Source: Candidatus Merdimorpha stercoravium (GTDB taxonomy: Bacteria; Bacteroidota; Bacteroidia; Flavobacteriales; UBA1820). Taken from it: a stretch of DNA of 7,559 bases. Below are positions 1-6,054 of the stretch, piece by piece. Every line of letters starts with the position of its first letter. Positions within the stretch are counted from its first letter, which is position 1. A program made the translations under genes and the position numbers. Below the pieces are notes generated by a model. It was not told the origin of the DNA, did not search any database, and saw only the letters and a program-made list of their open reading frames with translations. The stretch covers positions 1 to 7,559 of the forward strand of contig DVLY01000153.1 of NCBI GenBank assembly GCA_018715295.1, read 5' to 3'.

Positions 1-62
1 GCGGATTCGAACCGCCGTAAGAGGTTTTGCAGACCTGTGCCTAGCCACTCGGCCAAGGTACC
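1..62 (-). tRNA. tRNA-Cys (anticodon GCA), 3' end cut by window edge
   Basis: Read on the minus strand, the 62 visible bases fold as a tRNA from its 5' end: acceptor strand GGTACCT, T8, a D-arm with GCC/GGC pairing, an anticodon arm with loop CTGCAAA (anticodon GCA, at plus-strand 28-30, so cysteine), a 4-base variable loop and a T-arm GGCGG-TTCGAAT-CCGC. The last T-stem base, the 3' acceptor strand, the discriminator and any encoded CCA lie beyond position 1. The outermost anticodon-stem pair would be C27-C43, a mismatch; the other four pairs are good, so I do not regard it as broken. It has its own promoter (77-107) and lies downstream of rodA. Confidence 0.95.
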
Positions 63-76
63 CTACCGAAGCATTG

Positions 77-107
77 CAAAAGTAGGACTTTTGCCGTAAA
101 CCACAAA
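77..107 (-). promoter_or_regulatory. Bacteroidota-type promoter of tRNA-Cys
   Basis: On the minus strand, TTTG (107-104) is followed after exactly 19 bases by TACTTTTG (84-77) and then C. This fits the known primary sigma-factor consensus of Bacteroidota, TTTG-N19-TAnnTTTG, at both boxes and in spacing. Transcription would begin around 70-72, leaving a leader of roughly 8-10 bases before the mature tRNA 5' end at 62. The -7 box lies within a perfect 7-bp inverted repeat (76-82 with 88-94), which may be chance. The promoter assignment is inferred from sequence match and position only. Confidence 0.8.
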
Positions 108-135
108 ATAAAAACACGCCGCGCCGACAAAAACT

Positions 136-1449
136 TTACCGATCCTCGAAATGGCTCACTTCAGGCAATACATCGCGGCGGTGCGCATCCAGTTTGACCA
201 GGATAAACAGCAGGATGGTAAAACTCCACAGCGACGAGCCCCCGTAGCTGAAAAACGGCAACGGAATCCCGATGACCGGAAGCAGGCCTACCGCCATGCC
301 CACGTTGACCAGGAAATGGAAAAAGAACACCGAAAAAACGCACCAGCCGTAATTCCGCGCAAACAACGTGCGCTGGCGTGCCGCCACCCGCACGATCTGG
401 ATCAGGAACAGCGCGTACAACACCACCACGCCTGCCGCACCGAGAAAACCCCACTCTTCGCCCAGGGTCGAAAAGATAAAGTCGGTATGCTGTTCCGGCA
501 CGAAATTGCCCTTGGTCTGGGTGCCCATCAGGTAGCCCTTTCCCGCAAAACCGCCCGAACCGATGGCGATCTCGCTTTGGTAAGTATTGAATCCCACGCC
601 CTTGTAGTCTTCCACCAGTTTGAACGACGTGAGGATCCGCTGCCGCTGGTATTCCTTGAACGCGTGCTCCCATACCGCAAAGTGCAGCACGGTGTATATC
701 CCCAGTACGAATACCGTCGCGACCGCCAGCCGCCCTACGCCTCCCCGATGCCGCCACAGGCGGTATACCCCCATCAACAGCGCTGCGCCGCCCACCACCG
801 CATAGACATACGCCGGGCTCACCTGATAAAATGACAGGAACACATCGGCGATGAAGATCGCCGCCGAAAGAATCCCCACCACGAAATATATCCCCGGCGC
901 TCCCGCCAGGTACAACACCAGGAAGAAGGAAAGGAACACCAGGGCCGAACCCGCATCCTGCAACCCGACCAGTCCCATCGGCAGCAGGATGATCGCCGCC
1001 GCGATCGCCTGGCAACGGAAACGGGACATCGACACGTTATACGAGGACAGGTACGAGGACAAGGCCAATGCCGTGGCGAACTTGGCGATTTCCGAGGGCT
1101 GGAGCGAGACGAAGCCCAGATCGTACCACGCCCTGTTTCCCTTGACCTCCGAACCCAGCAACGGCAAACCCAGCAGCAGGACGATGGAAACGATATAAAA
1201 CAGCCACGCCATCCGCTCGTACACGCTCATGTCGAGTAACAGCACCACCACCACGATCACCACGCTCATGGCGGCAAAAAGCAACTGCTTGCCCCCGTAC
1301 TGGGAAAGGTCGAACAGCGAAGGATGTTGCGGGTCGTACGTGGCGGAATAGATATTCAGGACCCCCATCGCGACGAACACGGCGTAAAAAACCACCAGTG
1401 CCCATCCGATCCTCATCCTCGTGTCCGCTTCCGTCCCGCCGATCCTCAT
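136..1449 (-). CDS. rodA: RodA, SEDS-family peptidoglycan glycosyltransferase of the elongation complex
   Basis: Polytopic inner-membrane protein of 437 residues that polymerises lipid II into glycan strands together with PBP2. Visible family marks are GNRAW (104-108), SLQPSE with a following K (115-123), LQDAGSALVF (163-172), and HTDFIF (321-326), whose Asp323 matches the essential extracellular-loop aspartate of SEDS enzymes. The C-terminal FtsW/RodA/SpoVE signature runs from Asn382 to Ser406, with P391, G394 and SYGGSS. About ten hydrophobic segments are separated by a basic loop near 229-240. It is longer than E. coli RodA (370 residues). The ATG at 1449 lies one base after the mrdA stop, suggesting coupling. 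A second in-frame ATG at 1416 (Met12) begins an identical MRIG and may be the true start, because the 11 residues before it do not resemble the family's N-terminus. The stop is TAA. I see no clear terminator downstream. Confidence 0.97.
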   Translation of the reverse strand: MRIGGTEADTRMRIGWALVVFYAVFVAMGVLNIYSATYDPQHPSLFDLSQYGGKQLLFAAMSVVIVVVVLLLDMSVYERMAWLFYIVSIVLLLGLPLLGSEVKGNRAWYDLGFVSLQPSEIAKFATALALSSYLSSYNVSMSRFRCQAIAAAIILLPMGLVGLQDAGSALVFLSFFLVLYLAGAPGIYFVVGILSAAIFIADVFLSFYQVSPAYVYAVVGGAALLMGVYRLWRHRGGVGRLAVATVFVLGIYTVLHFAVWEHAFKEYQRQRILTSFKLVEDYKGVGFNTYQSEIAIGSGGFAGKGYLMGTQTKGNFVPEQHTDFIFSTLGEEWGFLGAAGVVVLYALFLIQIVRVAARQRTLFARNYGWCVFSVFFFHFLVNVGMAVGLLPVIGIPLPFFSYGGSSLWSFTILLFILVKLDAHRRDVLPEVSHFEDR

Positions 1450-1452
1450 CCT
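1406..1452. repeat. 14-bp direct repeat spanning the rodA start region
   Basis: The plus-strand sequence CCGATCCTCATCCT occurs at 1406-1419 and again at 1439-1452, offset by 33 bases. Each copy contains an in-frame ATG of rodA on the minus strand, so the protein begins MRIG twice, 11 residues apart. The upstream copy also covers two bases of the mrdA TAG stop. The repeat is read directly from sequence; its origin by a small in-frame duplication is inference. Confidence 0.85.
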
Positions 1453-3340
1453 ACTTCTTCTTCGCTTTTGCCTGTTCGCGCAGAAGGTCGCACTGGCGAT
1501 ACACCTCTTCCAGCGAACCTTCCATGATCCGTTTTTCCAACTCCGGGCGGTTGGTTTTTCCCAGCAAGTACCGCTCCATCATCAGCGAAGCGATCGGGGC
1601 AGCCCAGATCCGACCGAAGCGGCCGTTTTCCACCACCACCGTGATGGCGATCTTCGGGTCTTCTTCCGGTCCGAAAGCCACGAACATCCCGTGGTCGGGC
1701 AGCTGCACCAGACGGCCGTCGATGCGCACGAAGTTTTCGACCGTCCCGGTCTTCCCGCAAAACTGCGCCTGGGGGATCGCATATTCGCGCGCCGTACCCG
1801 CCCGGAACACATTGGCCATCCCGCGGGCCACCACATCGAAATGCTCGCGGGCGAGCCCCGTCTCGATGCGCTGCGTGTAGGCCGTGTCGATCGCCTGACC
1901 GTCGATGCTGCGGATAATGTGCGGACGGTAATAGTACCCCCGGTTGGCTACCACGGCCGCCAGGTTGGCCAGATGCATCGGCGTTACGGTGATCTCGCCC
2001 TGACCGATGGCGTTCGATATGGTCGTGGAGGCCTTCCAGCGCCCACGTCCGTACAGCCGGTCGTAAAACTGCGCATCGGGCACATAACCCTTGCGTCCGG
2101 TGGAGAGATCCGTCCCGAGGTATTTCCCGAAGCCCAGCGCCGTAGCGGTCCGGTGCCAAAAGTCCAGGCCCTGGGCCGGGGTGGGGAAATGTTCCAGCGT
2201 GCGGGCGTACACCGTGGCAAAATACGTGTTGCACGAATACTGGTAGCCGTGATACATGTCCAGGGTCTGCCCCACTCCGCCCACGCAGCGCATCACGTGG
2301 TTTCCCACGCGGTACCCCCCGCCGCAATACACGGAAAACGACGGATCGACTGCTCCGCTGCTCAACCCTGCCAAACCGGTAACGATCTTCCAAGGAGACC
2401 CCGGAGCATATTCGGCGATGAGCCCCCGGTCGAACATCGGCTGGGAGGGATCGCTTGAAAGTTCCGCATAGTTGCGCGAGCGCCCCCGCCCGGAGAGTAG
2501 CGCCGGATCGTACGAGGGAGCGGTAACCATGGCCAGGATCTGCCCGGTAGAAGGCTCGATGGCAATGATGCACCCGCGTTTGCCCTGCATGAGCGCCTCG
2601 CCGTAACGCTGCAGGTCGATGTCCAGCCCCAGGGTGATGTCCTTGCCCGCCACGGCCGGCGAATCGAACTTCCCGTCCATGTAGCGATCGGTTACCTTGC
2701 CCGTTACATCGACCTGTACGTAACGATGCCCCGGGATGCCCCGAAGCTGCTTTTCGTACATCCGCTCGACCCCCGTCGCGCCGATAATGTCGCCGATCTT
2801 GTACGGAGAATCCTGCCCCAGATCGGCATCGGGTCCGATTTCGCTCAGGAAACCGAACACGTTGGCCGCCGATGGATATTCGTAGTGCCGCATCGTGGTT
2901 TTCTCGATGGAAAACCCGGGATATTTGTACAGTCGCTCCTGAATCCGGGGATAATCCTGGGGAGAGATCTGCGAAACGACGGCATAAGGCTGGTAACGGG
3001 AATGGCGGCGCAGGCGGATCACCTGATTGAATTTGTCGAGCTGTACCCGCAGGCTTTCCGGGTCGATGCGCAGCAGGGTGCAAAGCTCCAACGTATCGAA
3101 AGGCTGCAGCAGGTTGTAGGTAACGCACAGGTTGTACGCCGGCTGGTTGGAAACCAACAGACGTCCGTTGCGGTCGTAGATGTACCCTCGGGGGGGGTAT
3201 TGCACCAGGTCGCGCCGGGAATTGGAGTCGGAGAGCAGCTTGTACTTGTCCTGGTAAACCTGCAGATAAAACAAGCGCGCCAGCAACACCGCCGCCACGA
3301 CCACCACCAACGATATGAGCAGATATTTGTTTCTCACCAC
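1451..3340 (-). CDS. mrdA: PBP2, class B penicillin-binding protein (elongation transpeptidase)
   Basis: D,D-transpeptidase that cross-links the glycan made by RodA; it is membrane-anchored with a periplasmic catalytic domain. At 629 residues it is close to E. coli PBP2 (633). Residues 6-27 form the single N-terminal membrane anchor. The dimerisation (pedestal) domain follows, with the typical PPRGYIYDRNG (49-59). The transpeptidase domain begins near GLDIDLQ (238-244) and carries all three catalytic motifs: S315-P-W-K318, S369-C-N371 and K530-T-G532, plus GQGEITVTP (446-454). A Cys/His-rich stretch (C339, H348, C352, H364) lies between the first two motifs. The start is GTG: no ATG precedes residue 150 in frame, and the GTG at 3340 overlaps the mreD stop by 7 bases within GTGGTGA; the next codon, also GTG, is an alternative. 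It ends in a Lys-rich tail with TAG. A C8 tract falls at codons 48-51. Confidence 0.96.
   Translation of the reverse strand: MVRNKYLLISLVVVVAAVLLARLFYLQVYQDKYKLLSDSNSRRDLVQYPPRGYIYDRNGRLLVSNQPAYNLCVTYNLLQPFDTLELCTLLRIDPESLRVQLDKFNQVIRLRRHSRYQPYAVVSQISPQDYPRIQERLYKYPGFSIEKTTMRHYEYPSAANVFGFLSEIGPDADLGQDSPYKIGDIIGATGVERMYEKQLRGIPGHRYVQVDVTGKVTDRYMDGKFDSPAVAGKDITLGLDIDLQRYGEALMQGKRGCIIAIEPSTGQILAMVTAPSYDPALLSGRGRSRNYAELSSDPSQPMFDRGLIAEYAPGSPWKIVTGLAGLSSGAVDPSFSVYCGGGYRVGNHVMRCVGGVGQTLDMYHGYQYSCNTYFATVYARTLEHFPTPAQGLDFWHRTATALGFGKYLGTDLSTGRKGYVPDAQFYDRLYGRGRWKASTTISNAIGQGEITVTPMHLANLAAVVANRGYYYRPHIIRSIDGQAIDTAYTQRIETGLAREHFDVVARGMANVFRAGTAREYAIPQAQFCGKTGTVENFVRIDGRLVQLPDHGMFVAFGPEEDPKIAITVVVENGRFGRIWAAPIASLMMERYLLGKTNRPELEKRIMEGSLEEVYRQCDLLREQAKAKKK
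3190..3197. repeat. 8-base G/C homopolymer inside mrdA
   Basis: Eight consecutive G on the plus strand, read as C8 in the gene, cover the last base of Tyr48 through the first base of Arg51 within the conserved PPRG motif. A one-base slip would shift the frame after about 48 codons and abolish PBP2. It is noted as a possible slippage or sequencing-error site; variation is not shown by this single sequence. Confidence 0.9.
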
Positions 3341-3870
3341 TGTCTGCGCCGCGAGCGCCCGCTTCGTACACTATTGAGGGACAGGATCACCACCGATACC
3401 GCAAAGGTTACCCCCGCTCCCAGGAAAGCATGTCCCAAGGCCGAAAGCAGCGCCGAAAAGCGCCCCGCTTCCACCCAATACAGGACCAGATACTGGATCA
3501 GCAGCAGCACCAGCAACAGGGGAAGCCCTGCCGTGCGGCCGTTTTTGGCCGTAAAGGGATCGAACCCCTCCAATTCTTTTTCCGAAAGGCGGAAAAACAC
3601 CCGCGTCAAAGGTTCGCACAGATATACCGTCAGTACGCAGGCCATGGCGTGCAAGCCACCCGACTGCTGGAAGAGGTCCATCACCAACCCGACGGCGAAG
3701 GCACACAGCATCGCTTTCCCGCGACCGAAACAGAACGGGAGCAACAACACCCCCAGCACATACACATACGGGACGATATAGCCGCCCAGCACCACATGGT
3801 CGAACACTACCACCTGCAACAGCAGCAGCACCACGAGGAACAAAACGGCGCGGAGAGGTTGCTTAATCAT
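3334..3870 (-). CDS. mreD: MreD, integral membrane rod-shape protein
   Basis: A small polytopic protein of 178 residues that works with MreB and MreC in the elongation complex; its exact biochemical role is still poorly defined in the family. Hydrophobic segments are visible around residues 8-24, 30-48, 52-66, 72-88, 113-133 and 140-165, giving about six membrane helices, with a polar loop at 94-113 and a very basic C-terminus (RSGRSRRRQW). MreD diverges quickly, so the call rests on size, topology, residues such as MDLF (64-67) and position between mreC and mrdA. The frame stays open to 3987, but the ATG at 3870 gives a normal N-terminus (MIKQPLRAV) just before the first helix, whereas the extra 39 codons would lie within mreC and encode non-membrane sequence. 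It overlaps mreC by 8 bases (ATGATTAA) and mrdA by 7. Confidence 0.92.
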   Translation of the reverse strand: MIKQPLRAVLFLVVLLLLQVVVFDHVVLGGYIVPYVYVLGVLLLPFCFGRGKAMLCAFAVGLVMDLFQQSGGLHAMACVLTVYLCEPLTRVFFRLSEKELEGFDPFTAKNGRTAGLPLLLVLLLIQYLVLYWVEAGRFSALLSALGHAFLGAGVTFAVSVVILSLNSVRSGRSRRRQW

Positions 3871-4690
3871 CGTACTGGAGAGCTTGTTGCAATTCGTCTT
3901 TGTATCTGTAACGCAGGATGTACACATGGCGCACGGCCGCCAAGTCGTCCGCCAGGCACACCCGGATGTCGTAAAAGTCGCTCGCATCGCCCACTTCGGC
4001 CTCCTGGACCGTGCCGACGACCAATCCCTCGGGGAACAAGGTCGAGCGCCGGTCGGTGATCACCGTATCGCCCACCGCCACCTCCGCCTGACGGGGAATA
4101 TTGACCAAGCGGACATACCGGCGGTCCTTCCCGTCCCACTCGACCGTGCCGAAATACTCGTTTTTCGCAAACCGTGCGCTGATGTAGCTATCCGTATGCA
4201 GGATCGAACGGCAAACACTGTACCGGGGCGTTACCTGCACCACTACCCCCAATACGCCGTCGGCCGTTACCACACCCATGTCCGGCTCCACCCCGTCCTT
4301 CTGTCCCCGGTCCAGCACGAGGTAGTTCCGCTCTCCGGCATAGGCATTTTTGACCACCGTAGCCGGGATATACGAATAGACCGTACTATCCGCCCGCAAG
4401 GTATCCCCCGGATAAGGCAAGGCCTCCATCCGCTTGTCGTCGCGGGAGAGCTGGCTGCGCAAACGGGCGTTCTCCTGCGCCAGACGCGCATTTTCCCGGG
4501 CATAGGAGAAATGCCGACGCCACGCACCCGCCTTTTCGCTCATCGCGTAACCGGCGTCCCCCCAGATGCCGGCCCACAGGCTCTTGTGGTAGTCGTACTG
4601 GGCGCATACCAAGAGAAATCCCGCCGCCTCCAGCAAGAGCAGCAGCAGGAAATAACGGCCTCGTTTTAGAAAATCCAACAGACGCTGCAT
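3863..4690 (-). CDS. mreC: MreC, periplasmic scaffold of the elongation complex
   Basis: Bitopic protein of 275 residues with a short cytoplasmic N-terminus, one membrane helix (about 13-31, strongly Leu-rich), a coiled-coil region at about 60-85 containing repeated ENARL (66-70 and 73-77), and a periplasmic beta-domain from about 105 onward. The beta-domain shows NYLVLDRGQKDGVEPDMGVV (122-141) followed by GVLGVVVQV, the usual MreC pattern, and a later FPEGLVVGTV (219-228). Family members form antiparallel filaments and bind PBP2, activating RodA-PBP2. The length is normal. The ATG at 4690 is preceded by no Shine-Dalgarno sequence, which is normal for this phylum. The TAA stop lies inside the mreD start region. 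It follows mreB after 104 bases that contain a strong palindrome. Confidence 0.96.
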   Translation of the reverse strand: MQRLLDFLKRGRYFLLLLLLEAAGFLLVCAQYDYHKSLWAGIWGDAGYAMSEKAGAWRRHFSYARENARLAQENARLRSQLSRDDKRMEALPYPGDTLRADSTVYSYIPATVVKNAYAGERNYLVLDRGQKDGVEPDMGVVTADGVLGVVVQVTPRYSVCRSILHTDSYISARFAKNEYFGTVEWDGKDRRYVRLVNIPRQAEVAVGDTVITDRRSTLFPEGLVVGTVQEAEVGDASDFYDIRVCLADDLAAVRHVYILRYRYKDELQQALQYDD

Positions 4691-4705
4691 CGTACAGGGG
4701 TCTTC

Positions 4706-4789
4706 TTACTTTTTGCTTATCAAGCCAGCGAAGCCAAAGGAAACACCTTCCTTTGGCTTCGCTGGCTCCGAACCGGGAGCGAAAGACAT
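4706..4789 (-). CDS. Possible 27-residue ORF between mreB and mreC (doubtful)
   Basis: An ATG five bases after the mreB stop opens a 27-codon frame ending in TAA, 15 bases before the mreC ATG. The peptide begins MSFAPGSEPAKPKEG and ends in LISKK. Most of it is encoded by the two arms of the perfect inverted repeat at 4723-4767, so it may simply be read-through of a non-coding palindrome. There is no Shine-Dalgarno sequence, membrane segment or family I recognise. Its neat fit between the two genes is the only argument for translation, possibly as coupling between mreB and mreC. Confidence 0.2.
   Translation of the reverse strand: MSFAPGSEPAKPKEGVSFGFAGLISKK
4723..4767. repeat. Perfect 20-bp inverted repeat with 5-base loop between mreB and mreC
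   Basis: Arm 4723-4742 (AGCCAGCGAAGCCAAAGGAA) is perfectly complementary to 4748-4767, with loop 4743-4747. In the mreB-mreC transcript this would be a very stable 20-bp hairpin. No T-run follows it on either strand (the minus strand continues TGATAAGC), so it is not a standard intrinsic terminator, and a terminator here would cut off the rest of the operon. Plausible roles are an RNA processing or stability element setting MreB levels above MreC/MreD, a partial attenuator, or a copy of a dispersed palindromic repeat. The structure is seen; all roles are inferred. Confidence 0.9.
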
Positions 4790-4794
4790 CCGGA

Positions 4795-5823
4795 CTATTT
4801 TATCAGGATGTTGCGGTACTGATCCAGGTTTTTCAGCACGATCCCCGTCCCGCGTACCACGGCCCGCAAAGGATCCTCGGCCACCTGCACCTCCAGGTCG
4901 GTCTTCTGGGAAATACGCTTGTCCAACCCGCGCAGCATCGAACCGCCGCCGGCCATGTAGATACCCGTCTTGTAGATATCGGCCGCCAGTTCGGGCGGGG
5001 TCTCGGAAAGAGCCCCCATCACGGCGTCCTCGATACGCAGGATGGATTTGTCCAAGGCATGGGCGATCTCTCGGTAGTTCACCTTGACCTCCTTGGGTTT
5101 CCCGGTGAGCAGGTCGCGTCCCTGTACCGGGATGTCGTCCGGCGGGTTGTCCAGATGGTCGATGGCCGAACCCACCTGTATCTTGATCATCTCGGCCATG
5201 TGTTCACCCACGAACAGGTTGTGCTGGGTGCGCATGTAGTACGAGATGTCGTTGGTGAGCACATCGCCGGCGATCTTGATGGACTTGTCGCACACGATGC
5301 CCCCCAGGGCGATCACCGCTATCTCGGCCGTACCGCCGCCGATGTCGATGATGATGTTTCCCTTGGGCTGCTGCACGTCGATGCCCATCCCGATGGCGGC
5401 CGCCATCGGTTCGTGCACCAGATACACGTCGCGGGCATTGACCCGCTGGGTCGAGTCGTACACGGCGCGTTTTTCCACTTCGGTGATTCCCGAAGGGATG
5501 CAGATGACCACTTTCAAGGAAGGCGGGAACAAGCGTTTCTTGATCGCAGGCACGTTCCTTATCAGTTCGTTGATCATGAACTCCGAGGCCTTGAAGTTGG
5601 CGATCACGCCGTCCTTGAGCGGGCGGATGGTCTTTATGTTTTCGTGCGTCTTGCCCTGCATCAGGGAGGCGTTGCGCCCCACGGCGATCACCTTGCCGGT
5701 ATTCTGGTCGATGGCCACGATGGACGGACTGTCCACCACCACCTTGTCATTATGGATGATCAGGGTGTTGGCCGTACCCAGATCGATGGCGATCTCTTCG
5801 GTAAAAAAATTGAACAATCCCAT
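4795..5823 (-). CDS. mreB: MreB, actin-like rod-shape protein
   Basis: Cytoplasmic actin homologue of 342 residues, the usual MreB length, that forms short membrane-bound filaments directing lateral wall synthesis by RodA-PBP2. ATPase-fold motifs are all present: phosphate-1 DLGTANT (14-20), the segment VHEPMAAAIG (136-145), phosphate-2 DIGGGTAE (160-167) and the adenosine motif GIYMAGGGSMLRGL (287-300). The N-terminus MGLFNFF looks like the short hydrophobic membrane-contact segment. The ATG at 5823 gives exactly this canonical N-terminus and no other in-frame start fits. It is the first gene of the mre-mrdA-rodA block, with a likely promoter box at 5861-5868, which implies a leader of about 30 bases. 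An out-of-frame ATG lies 25 bases upstream of the start. The stop is TAG. Confidence 0.98.
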   Translation of the reverse strand: MGLFNFFTEEIAIDLGTANTLIIHNDKVVVDSPSIVAIDQNTGKVIAVGRNASLMQGKTHENIKTIRPLKDGVIANFKASEFMINELIRNVPAIKKRLFPPSLKVVICIPSGITEVEKRAVYDSTQRVNARDVYLVHEPMAAAIGMGIDVQQPKGNIIIDIGGGTAEIAVIALGGIVCDKSIKIAGDVLTNDISYYMRTQHNLFVGEHMAEMIKIQVGSAIDHLDNPPDDIPVQGRDLLTGKPKEVKVNYREIAHALDKSILRIEDAVMGALSETPPELAADIYKTGIYMAGGGSMLRGLDKRISQKTDLEVQVAEDPLRAVVRGTGIVLKNLDQYRNILIK

Positions 5824-5860
5824 AGGGTCTTCGGTATTTTGTGTTCATATCCTTTGAAAG

Positions 5861-5868
5861 CAAAGATA
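5861..5868 (-). promoter_or_regulatory. Probable -7 promoter box for the mreB operon
   Basis: The minus strand reads TATCTTTG followed by C at 5868-5861, an exact fit to the Bacteroidota -7 consensus TAnnTTTG. It lies 37 bases before the mreB ATG, so transcription would start near 5855. I see no good TTTG at the expected 19-21-base distance; the nearest TTTG (5886-5883) is only 14 bases away and lies in the arm of a hairpin. The promoter may therefore be weak, factor-assisted or regulated. The match is seen; the function is inferred. Confidence 0.55.
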
Positions 5869-5880
5869 GGGAAAGAGGAG

Positions 5881-5922
5881 GGCAAAGCCGAGGGAAAAAC
5901 GAAGTTTTTCCGTGGATTTGCC
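5881..5922. other. Compound imperfect hairpin between purH and mreB
   Basis: The inner arms 5893-5900 and 5904-5911 (GGAAAAAC / GTTTTTCC on the plus strand) form a perfect 8-bp stem with a 3-base loop. An outer stem pairs 5881-5886 with 5917-5922 (GGCAAA / TTTGCC), with two further GG/CC pairs in between and small internal mismatches, for about 16 pairs in 42 bases. It could terminate or attenuate transcripts from purH, although no T-run follows on the minus strand (CTCCTCTTTCC). It could instead be an operator-like element, since it ends 12 bases before the mreB -7 box. Confidence 0.5.
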
Positions 5923-5995
5923 GGATCGCATCCTCTCCTATCCAGAAGCAGGGAAAGGCATAAGCAGAAGAAGATCGTAAACGCTATTTTCAAAT

Positions 5996-6013
5996 CGGAC
6001 GATTCTCCGTCCG
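5996..6013 (-). terminator. Weak candidate terminator hairpin after purH
   Basis: CGGACG (5996-6001) and CGTCCG (6008-6013) form a perfect 6-bp stem with a 6-base loop, 41 bases after the purH stop. On the minus strand it is followed by ATTTGAAAATAG, an A/T-rich stretch without a true T-run. A minor role in purH 3'-end formation is possible, but the stem is short. Confidence 0.3.
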
Positions 6014-6054
6014 CTTTCTACCTTTTTCCAGCCCCCGCAGAGGACACCTCCTTG

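Noticed and set aside
21..37. tRNA-Cys as a defective tRNA because of the C27-C43 mismatch
   Set aside because: Only the outermost anticodon-stem pair is affected; all other visible arms and the anticodon loop are normal.
108..135. GC-rich then T-rich stretch after rodA as an intrinsic terminator
   Set aside because: On the minus strand a T-rich tail is present, but the GC-rich part (CGGCGCGGCG) cannot form a convincing stem.
1421..2458. 345-codon open frame on the plus strand opposite mrdA
   Set aside because: Antisense shadow of a GC-rich gene; the composition (many His, Arg, Pro, Gln) and lack of any motif contrast with the clear PBP2 on the other strand.
1446..3371. 641-codon minus-strand frame over mrdA
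   Set aside because: It is in a different frame from the intact PBP2 and is Gly/Arg/Ala-rich without motifs.
2726..3781. 351-codon open frame on the plus strand opposite mrdA and mreD
   Set aside because: It crosses the boundary of two well-supported genes and has no domain or start signal.
3871..3987. N-terminal extension of mreD by 39 codons
   Set aside because: This lies wholly in mreC, and the extra residues are not membrane-like; the ATG at 3870 gives normal MreD length and topology.
3884..4669. 261-codon open frame on the plus strand opposite mreC
   Set aside because: An antisense shadow; mreC fits the family over its entire length.
4723..4767. The palindrome as a normal Rho-independent terminator
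   Set aside because: There is no T-run on either strand and it is located in the middle of a functional gene cluster.
5760..5993. 77-codon minus-strand frame before mreB starting at TTG, with a hydrophobic N-terminus
   Set aside because: It has a rare start codon and no ribosome site, overlaps mreB, and runs through the hairpin and promoter box; its hydrophobic start (MKIAFTIFF) is suggestive but not enough.
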